Positions 1 through 4,888 of a DNA stretch of 6,922 nt are shown in pieces (positions within the stretch are counted from its first letter, which is position 1; each line of letters starts with the position of its first letter). The position numbers were made by a program, and so were the translations under genes. The stretch comes from Legionella genomosp. 1. Its GTDB lineage: Bacteria > Pseudomonadota > Gammaproteobacteria > Legionellales > Legionellaceae. The notes under the pieces are model-generated. The model was not told the DNA's origin. It saw only the letters and a list, made by a program, of their open reading frames with translations, and did not search any database. Location: assembly GCA_945901965.1 (NCBI GenBank), contig CAMDMN010000115.1, positions 1-6,922 on the forward strand, written 5' to 3'.

Positions 1-1
1 T

Positions 2-1576
2 TTAGTGCCTTTGATTACTTTGGTGATGGAGGATTATAGACTTGAGGGAGATACTCAAGTAACAAAGTCTAAAGCTAATGCCGCTATGGCTAATTTAGCT
101 GAAGCGACTGATATTAGATATAGTGGAAATATGCAAATACGATTAATAAATCAATCGGCTGAAAGAGGGGATGGATATTATGAGTGGAAATTATCTTTTT
201 TTATAGGTGGGACAAAAGAGCTTGATGACTTGCCGTTATATCAATATAAAATGACAGGAATGGCAAAATTATTGGATTATGTTGCTGAAATTGTAAAAAG
301 CTATCGCAGTTTTTTATTGCAAGATTCATTTCAAAAATTTTTGGTTAAATTAATTAATAATGTAATGGAAGGATATAGTAATTTATCTAAACTAATTGAG
401 GCGGCTGATTTGGCTTTTTCGGTAGATACGCCTATTAGCAGAGATTTGAAAGCTATAGTTAGCCCAATGATGACAAACTTGGGTGGGACTTTGGCCTCAT
501 TTAACGCAGCAATGCGTAATTTTGAAAAAATAATTAGTGATCCTGATTTTACCGAAAGAGAACGTTTAGCTTTAGCAGAAAAGCTTAGTTTAGTAGCTAA
601 ACAATATAGAGAAGTTTTTAGTAATGATGATGATGAATTAACGAATGCTATTTTAAAATTAGGTGATACACCTTCATCAATAACTTCACCACAACATTTG
701 ATATTAGCTGCAACGCCCCAAAGATCATTAGATTATTCAGCTTATGCTGATTCGTCTATGGCAGGTTTGCCTTCTTGTTCAAGGCAAATGAGAGTTCGCA
801 GGGCTAATCGAGCTCAAGTAACATTATTAGGATCCCAATCAGTAGTTTTAAGTAGGAATAGTTCAAATTCCTCAGATCCTCTTTCTGATTTAGCCATTGG
901 AAATGTAGGTGCAAGAGGGATTGATACTCCGAGATTAAAATCTCCGATATTGGCGCAATCATTACTAGGTGGAAGGGATCTAACAGCTTTATCAGCCAGG
1001 AATTTTGGCGCTGGATTTGCTCAAAGAAAGAGGGGGGGGATTAGTGCTCATAATACAGAAACTCCACAAACTTCTAGCTCCACCACCCCAGATCTTACAA
1101 CAAAACCACTAATGCGAAATTTAGCGTCATATGATAAAGAAAATATGACACTGGCTTTAATTTTTCTAGTGGATAGATGTAATGCTGCTTTATCATATCA
1201 ATCAAAGCTTGGGCGAAAAGGATTATTACTTAGAGAGTTAAAAGATATGATTAATGCCACATCCATCTTCGAAGATGAACAAGTTAAACATATATTAATG
1301 GAGTTAATTAGGGTTACAGCAAGTTATCAAGTAAATTTTGGTTTTTTTCATGCAGCTTATGGTGAAACCAGATCATCTTTGGCTTTAATTGCAGCGATGA
1401 AGGAGCGTCAAATTAATAAGTCTATTCCAATAGCTAAACTTATATTTGATAAAGAAAAATTTGATGTCTCAAAAGCAAGGGATGGTGTAATTTTGCGGCA
1501 GATAAATAAATTATGTAGATCTAATAATTGGCATCAATCTTGTGAAAAATTACATTTGCATTGGCCAAAGAATTAA
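2..1576 (+). CDS. Unrecognised large protein, 5' end possibly outside the window
   Basis: I do not recognise this protein. The reading frame is open to the left edge. The first start codon in view is GTG at 5 (523 residues from there), with no room to see a ribosome binding site, so the true start may lie upstream. Residues 1-80 are mixed. Residues about 85-215 look largely helical (runs such as MAKLLDYVAEIVKSY and ERERLALAEKLSLVAKQYREVF). Residues about 216-369 form a Ser/Thr/Pro/Arg-rich, low-complexity linker. Residues about 370-523 look helical again. I see no signal peptide, no convincing membrane segment and no catalytic motif, so a soluble protein is likely. An eight-G run (1032-1039) encodes Arg-Gly-Gly at 343-345. 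It is convergent with comF. In a Legionella-like genome, a large modular protein without bacterial housekeeping motifs could be a secreted effector, but nothing here proves that, and the C-terminus is not notably Glu-rich. Confidence 0.75.
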   Translation, partial: LVPLITLVMEDYRLEGDTQVTKSKANAAMANLAEATDIRYSGNMQIRLINQSAERGDGYYEWKLSFFIGGTKELDDLPLYQYKMTGMAKLLDYVAEIVKSYRSFLLQDSFQKFLVKLINNVMEGYSNLSKLIEAADLAFSVDTPISRDLKAIVSPMMTNLGGTLASFNAAMRNFEKIISDPDFTERERLALAEKLSLVAKQYREVFSNDDDELTNAILKLGDTPSSITSPQHLILAATPQRSLDYSAYADSSMAGLPSCSRQMRVRRANRAQVTLLGSQSVVLSRNSSNSSDPLSDLAIGNVGARGIDTPRLKSPILAQSLLGGRDLTALSARNFGAGFAQRKRGGISAHNTETPQTSSSTTPDLTTKPLMRNLASYDKENMTLALIFLVDRCNAALSYQSKLGRKGLLLRELKDMINATSIFEDEQVKHILMELIRVTASYQVNFGFFHAAYGETRSSLALIAAMKERQINKSIPIAKLIFDKEKFDVSKARDGVILRQINKLCRSNNWHQSCEKLHLHWPKN

Positions 1577-1578
1577 GC

Positions 1579-2271
1579 TTAAGCTCTAGCACAGCACCAA
1601 ACATCAACACGCCTAACACCTTGTTGTTTAAGAGTTTTTGCTAATTCATTTACGGTGCTGCCGGTGGTTAGTAAATCATCTATTAGGGTTACGTGCTTAT
1701 ATTTGTTAGATTTTACAAGGAATGAATTTTTAAGGTTAGCTTTTCTATGCTTAGCGTTTAAGCTTGCCTGGGTGGCTGTATTAATTATTTTTGTACAGTA
1801 AGTTAGATTGTATGGTAATTTTAATGCCTGCCCTAACTGTTTGGTTAGAAGAGCTGCTTGATTAAAACCGCGTTTTCTTAATCTTTTGTGATGCAATGGT
1901 ACGGGAATTAGGCATTCAGTAGTTTTAGCCTCGGTTGGGATAGCTTGTAATATTAACGATGTAAAAAAAGAACTTAAATAGAGTCCTTCATTGTATTTAA
2001 ATTCATGGATTAAAGATCTTAATGGCTCTTCAAATCGGTTTGCCGCAATTACTAGATCAACATTGGGTTTGTTCTTAATACAATGTCCACAAATTAAAAA
2101 AATATTATCAAGAAGTGGAAGGGCACAATGTTTACAGGCATATTTAATTGGGGTTAAATATTTTTGGCATTCAGTACAAACAGCTAAATTGCCTTGGTGG
2201 TATTGATTGCATAATGCACATATGGCTGGCAATCTAAATCTTTGTGTTATACTTAAAATTTTGTGGCGCAT
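1579..2271 (-). CDS. comF: ComF/GntX-family phosphoribosyltransferase-like protein
   Basis: The 230-residue protein has the family layout. An N-terminal zinc-ribbon-like region carries four CxxC pairs (C18/C21, C32/C35, C46/C49, C61/C64), and a type I phosphoribosyltransferase fold follows. Family landmarks are IPVPLHHKRLRKRGFNQA (122-139), TQASLNAKHRKANLKNSF (167-184) and the PRPP-binding loop VTLIDDLLTTGST (194-206), which keeps its two Asp and the TTGST turn. ComF proteins are needed for natural transformation in several bacteria (single-stranded DNA uptake or processing in the cytoplasm), and the E. coli homologue is GntX. The exact reaction is not settled. ATG at 2271 is the only usable start: upstream in the same frame there is no other start before a TAG. 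An AGGA lies about 12 bases upstream, rather far. Length is normal and all motifs are intact. The gene is divergent from bioC, as comF is from bio genes in many gammaproteobacteria. Confidence 0.93.
   Translation of the reverse strand: MRHKILSITQRFRLPAICALCNQYHQGNLAVCTECQKYLTPIKYACKHCALPLLDNIFLICGHCIKNKPNVDLVIAANRFEEPLRSLIHEFKYNEGLYLSSFFTSLILQAIPTEAKTTECLIPVPLHHKRLRKRGFNQAALLTKQLGQALKLPYNLTYCTKIINTATQASLNAKHRKANLKNSFLVKSNKYKHVTLIDDLLTTGSTVNELAKTLKQQGVRRVDVWCCARA
2226..2253 (+). promoter_or_regulatory. Candidate sigma-70 promoter for bioC-phhA
   Basis: CTGGCA (2226-2231, four of six matches to TTGACA) and TATACT (2248-2253, five of six matches to TATAAT) are separated by 16 bp. Transcription would start near 2260 and leave a leader of about 50 bases before the bioC ATG at 2310. 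The site lies inside the start of comF on the other strand. I see no clear BirA-type operator around it. AT-rich sequence gives such matches by chance, so this is tentative. Confidence 0.33.
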
Positions 2272-2309
2272 GCGCGTTGGATTTCCTGAACTATGTCCTT
2301 TCTAATATC

Positions 2310-3182
2310 ATGAATGTGAAAAACGAAATTTGCAAATCATTTAATAATCATGCGAAGTGTTATGAGCAATCAGCAAAAATACAGCATGAAATTGGCCTGC
2401 GCCTTTTAGAAAAGTTAGATTATTTAAAGATAAACCCAAGATATATCTTAGATTTGGGATGTGGATCTGGTTTATTTACTAAAAAATTAAAAAAATTATA
2501 TCCAAAAGCTACGATTATTGGTTTTGATTTAGCTATTGATATGTTAAAAGAGGCAAGAGAAAAACAAGGTTTATTAAAAAAATGGCCATTAGTTGGCGGT
2601 GATATGTTAACGCTACCATTTGCTTCGGGAATTTTTGATTTAGTTTTTTCAAATCAAGTCATTCATTGGTCAGAATCGATCAAAGATCTATTAGGCGAGC
2701 TAAGTCGCGTTTTATCTAAAGATGGGTGTTTATTGTTTTCAACTTTAGGGCCTGATACTTTTGTTGAATTAAGACAATCGTGGGCCACAATAGATAATTA
2801 TGCCCATGTTAATGATTATATTGATATGCATGATTTAGGTGATTATCTTCTTTCATTAAAATTTATTGATCCTGTAATTGAGATGGAAATTATAACGGCA
2901 CATTTTAGTTCATTGGCAAAATTACTAGATTCGTTGAAAGCACAAGGAGTACGTAATATAAATTTAGCCAGAAATCATGGGTTGACTGGTAAAGGATCTT
3001 GGCGTAATTTTGAACGAGCTATGGAAGCCTTCTCTTTTGAAAATGGTGATATACCTTTAACATATGAGGTTGTTTATGGTCTAGCATGGAAGGGTGCTAC
3101 TAGAGCTGCAGAAAAAGGGGTGGAAACAATGATCTCAGTAAATGATTTATTAAAAACGTATAATCTTAGTAAATTAAGTTGA
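2310..3182 (+). CDS. bioC: Malonyl-[acyl-carrier protein] O-methyltransferase BioC
   Basis: BioC methylates the free carboxyl of malonyl-ACP with S-adenosylmethionine, so that fatty-acid synthesis can build the pimeloyl chain of biotin. From ATG 2310 the protein has 290 residues. Visible are the BioC-type N-terminus (KSFNNHAKCYEQSAKIQHEI, 9-28), SAM motif I LDLGCGSG (47-54), the acidic D73 at the end of strand 2, FDLVFSNQVIHWS (109-121), the post-motif FSTLGPDTFVELRQSW (143-158), which is typical of BioC, and IDMHDLGDYL (171-180). The frame can be extended to GTG 2244, but that would add 22 residues unlike the family and overlap comF, so ATG 2310 is preferred. It has no obvious Shine-Dalgarno. 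A distant alternative is the NDUFAF5-like methyltransferase group, which shares parts of these motifs; the N-terminus and the GPDT motif favour BioC. phhA follows after 11 bp. No other biotin gene is in the window. Confidence 0.9.
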   Translation: MNVKNEICKSFNNHAKCYEQSAKIQHEIGLRLLEKLDYLKINPRYILDLGCGSGLFTKKLKKLYPKATIIGFDLAIDMLKEAREKQGLLKKWPLVGGDMLTLPFASGIFDLVFSNQVIHWSESIKDLLGELSRVLSKDGCLLFSTLGPDTFVELRQSWATIDNYAHVNDYIDMHDLGDYLLSLKFIDPVIEMEIITAHFSSLAKLLDSLKAQGVRNINLARNHGLTGKGSWRNFERAMEAFSFENGDIPLTYEVVYGLAWKGATRAAEKGVETMISVNDLLKTYNLSKLS

Positions 3183-3183
3183 T

Positions 3184-3188
3184 AAGGA
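3184..3188 (+). promoter_or_regulatory. Ribosome binding site that sets the phhA start
   Basis: AAGGA lies 5 bases before ATG 3194. It supports that ATG over the in-frame TTG at 3179, which overlaps the bioC stop codon and would add only five residues. Confidence 0.75.
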
Positions 3189-3193
3189 CCTCT

Positions 3194-4012
3194 ATGGAAT
3201 TTAAATCTAATTACAGAGCTCATGAACCTGATCAGCATGGGATTATCAGTTATACTGAATCGGAGCATAAAGTCTGGAAATTACTATTTTCAAGACAAAT
3301 GAAATTATCCGAAGGACGTGCTTGTGATGAATTTTTAGAAGGTTTGCATAGTCTTAAATTAACCGCTAATGAAATTCCACAATTGCCAGATATTAGTAAG
3401 CGTCTTTATGCAATGACTGGTTGGCAAGTATCTGCGGTTCCTGCTTTAATTCCCGCGCGGCAATTTTTTGAATTATTATCTAAAAGGCAATTCCCCGCGG
3501 CAACTTTTATTCGTTTTGAAGAAGAGCTTGATTATGTAAAGGAACCTGATATTTTTCATGAGCTTTTTGGGCACTGTCCTATGCTTACAAATCAAGTATA
3601 TGCTGATTTTATCCATGACTATGCTAAAAAAGTTCTTAGTTTTCCCGAGTCTGATTGGGCACTATTACAACGTTTATTTTGGTTTACAGTAGAATTTGGT
3701 TTGATAAAAACATCTAAAGGTATGCGTGCTTATGGCGGTGGAATTTTATCTTCTATTGCAGAGACTGCATATAGTGTAGAATCTAATAAGCCGATGCGAG
3801 TATATTTTGATCCTGTTGCGGCTTTTCGTATGCCTTATCGCATTGACATGTTGCAAAGAGTCTATTTTGTAATTGAAGATTTTAAGCAATTATATAATGT
3901 TGTTTTAGAAAATGTTGGTGATTTACTACAGCAAGCTCGTGATCTTGGCGAATATCCACCATTTTTTCCGGTAGATGATCATAATCCCAATATACATATA
4001 CATGCTTGTTAG
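3194..4012 (+). CDS. phhA: Phenylalanine 4-hydroxylase (monomeric bacterial type)
   Basis: This cytoplasmic, tetrahydropterin- and Fe(II)-dependent enzyme converts phenylalanine to tyrosine with O2. The 272 residues match the length of bacterial enzymes, which consist of the catalytic domain without the ACT regulatory and tetramerisation regions of animal forms. The iron ligands are intact: H122 and H127 in PDIFHELFGHCP, and E167 in FTVEFGL. Their spacing of 5 and 40 is the same as H285/H290/E330 of the human enzyme. AYGGGILSS (179-187) and YFDP (204-207) are further family landmarks. In Legionella pneumophila the homologue supplies tyrosine and, through it, homogentisate and pyomelanin pigment. 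The partner pterin-4a-carbinolamine dehydratase (phhB) is not in the window. The gene follows bioC by 11 bp on the same strand, so it is likely co-transcribed. It is followed by a hairpin with a T-run that probably ends the transcript. Confidence 0.97.
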   Translation: MEFKSNYRAHEPDQHGIISYTESEHKVWKLLFSRQMKLSEGRACDEFLEGLHSLKLTANEIPQLPDISKRLYAMTGWQVSAVPALIPARQFFELLSKRQFPAATFIRFEEELDYVKEPDIFHELFGHCPMLTNQVYADFIHDYAKKVLSFPESDWALLQRLFWFTVEFGLIKTSKGMRAYGGGILSSIAETAYSVESNKPMRVYFDPVAAFRMPYRIDMLQRVYFVIEDFKQLYNVVLENVGDLLQQARDLGEYPPFFPVDDHNPNIHIHAC

Positions 4013-4020
4013 GGTAAAAA

Positions 4021-4108
4021 AGTAGCCTTGATGCAGCGCAGCGTAATCAAGGTTTTTTAATTTTTAGCACGGAAAACCTTGATTACGCTGGGCGGCATCA
4101 AGGCTACT
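4021..4108. repeat. REP/BIME-like inverted repeat pair (two 36-bp arms)
   Basis: Arms 4021-4056 and 4073-4108 are reverse complements over 36 bp with two mismatches, separated by a 16-base spacer. Each arm also has a smaller inverted repeat (CCTTGAT / ATCAAGG) around a GC-rich core, GCAGCGCAGCG on the left and its diverged complement on the right. The general form (GTAGCC, then a short stem half, GATGCAGCG, AGCG, AATC, then the other stem half) is that of widespread intergenic REP-like palindromes of gammaproteobacteria. Its GC-rich core stands out against the AT-rich surroundings. It lies strictly between genes. No transposase is adjacent, so if mobile it moves in trans. Confidence 0.8.
4024..4065 (+). 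terminator. Probable intrinsic terminator after phhA, formed by the left repeat arm
   Basis: CCTTGAT (4026-4032) pairs with ATCAAGG (4046-4052). The hairpin is followed directly by six T, then AA and five more T (4053-4065). It starts 13 bases after the phhA stop. The stem is only 7 bp with a large loop, but the uridine tract is good. The same sequence is one half of a REP-like inverted repeat, so it may have been recruited as a terminator. Confidence 0.6.
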
Positions 4109-4158
4109 AATGTTTATAGATATGTTTATGCGTAACTTGTTAGGTACGCTCGCAATTA

Positions 4159-4187
4159 TTGTATTGTATTGTCACTCTTGATAATAT
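4159..4187 (+). promoter_or_regulatory. Weak candidate promoter for letA-uvrC
   Basis: TTGTAT (4159-4164) and TAATAT (4182-4187) are 17 bp apart in the AT-rich leader between the repeat element and letA. Matches to the sigma-70 consensus are only three and four of six. The -10 region sits within the 13-bp perfect palindrome TTGATAATATCAA (4178-4190), which could be an operator or chance. Three tandem TATTG units (4157-4171) overlap the -35 region. A promoter is expected somewhere here because the phhA transcript probably ends upstream. This exact placement is a guess. Confidence 0.25.
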
Positions 4188-4218
4188 CAATACATATTTG
4201 GATTTTTATCTTTTTCTT

Positions 4219-4225
4219 AAAGGAG
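4219..4225 (+). promoter_or_regulatory. Strong Shine-Dalgarno that fixes the TTG start of letA
   Basis: AAAGGAG ends 6 bases before TTG 4232, an ideal spacing. The encoded MIRVLIVDDH is the normal beginning of a GacA/LetA receiver domain. The next in-frame candidate, GTG at 4241, would cut off the first residues of strand 1. Confidence 0.85.
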
Positions 4226-4231
4226 TAACAT

Positions 4232-4888
4232 TTGATAAGAGTGCTAATTGTTGATGACCATGCTTTGGTTAGAATGGGCATTAGACGATTATTAGATGAC
4301 TTACCTGATATGGATGTAGTCGCTGAGGCTGAAAGTGGAGAGATGGCGCTTTCTATGGTGAAATTGCATCAACCAGATGTGGTTTTATTGGATATGAAAA
4401 TGCCTGGTATTGATGGTTGGGAAGTTACACGACGCCTGCAGAAAACAAGCCCCCAAGTAAAAGTCATAGCTGTCACTGCTTTAAGTAATGAGCCATTGCC
4501 TACCCGAATTTTACAATTGGGTGCTATGGGATATTTGACCAAAGAATCAGGTCTTGAAGAAATGGCTGCGGCAATTCGTAAAGTAGTTAATGGTGAAAAA
4601 TATTTATCCGCAGAAATCGCGCAAAAAATGGCAATTGGCAGTCTGCAAGCTCCACAAGAATCACCTTTTGACTTATTGTCTGAGCGTGAAATGCAGGTAA
4701 TGTTTATGATTACATCTGGCATGACAGTGCAAGAAATTGCTGAAAGGCTATTTTTAAGCACCAAAACAGTCAATGGTTATCGTTATCGTATGTTTGATAA
4801 ATTAGTAATTAGAAACGATGTGGAATTAACTTATTTAGCCATGAAGCATCGAGTTATTGAAGGCCCACGCGACACATTAAAAGATTAA
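4232..4888 (+). CDS. letA: Two-component response regulator LetA/GacA (UvrY), NarL/FixJ type
   Basis: This is a DNA-binding response regulator of the GacS/GacA (LetS/LetA, BarA/UvrY) pathway. In this family the phosphorylated protein activates small RNAs (RsmY/RsmZ type) that sequester CsrA, and in Legionella it governs the switch to the transmissive phase. The 218 residues comprise a receiver domain (1 to about 120) and a LuxR-type helix-turn-helix (about 147-208). In the receiver, the acidic pair D8/D9, the phosphoacceptor D54 in VVLLDMKMPG, the switch T82 and K104 are all present. The helix-turn-helix contains LLSEREMQVM, MTVQEIAERLFLSTKTVNGY and RYRMFDKL. D54 has the same position as in GacA. 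Initiation is at TTG with a strong ribosome binding site. The stop codon shares one base with the uvrC start, the classic uvrY-uvrC arrangement. The cognate hybrid kinase LetS/GacS is not in the window, as is usual for this orphan-encoded regulator. Confidence 0.95.
   Translation: MIRVLIVDDHALVRMGIRRLLDDLPDMDVVAEAESGEMALSMVKLHQPDVVLLDMKMPGIDGWEVTRRLQKTSPQVKVIAVTALSNEPLPTRILQLGAMGYLTKESGLEEMAAAIRKVVNGEKYLSAEIAQKMAIGSLQAPQESPFDLLSEREMQVMFMITSGMTVQEIAERLFLSTKTVNGYRYRMFDKLVIRNDVELTYLAMKHRVIEGPRDTLKD

Noticed and set aside
1991..2206. 71-codon forward reading frame opposite comF
   Set aside because: It lies wholly antisense to the well-supported comF, has no ribosome binding site and encodes nothing recognisable.
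2244..2309. 22-residue N-terminal extension of bioC from GTG 2244
   Set aside because: It overlaps comF, has no ribosome binding site, does not resemble BioC N-termini, and lies partly upstream of the candidate transcription start.
3074..3268. 64-codon reverse reading frame across the bioC-phhA junction
   Set aside because: It is antisense to two conserved genes and is explained as a shadow of their coding bias.
4021..4108. CRISPR repeat or small regulatory RNA as an explanation of the palindrome
   Set aside because: There are only two arms, in inverted orientation with one short spacer, and no GGA-rich loops of RsmY/Z type; a REP-like element fits better.
4130..4149. GCGTA/TACGC inverted repeat in the letA leader
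   Set aside because: It is a five-base stem with a ten-base loop, expected by chance.
4369..4773. 134-codon reverse reading frame inside letA
   Set aside because: It is fully antisense to a conserved response regulator, with no recognisable domain.
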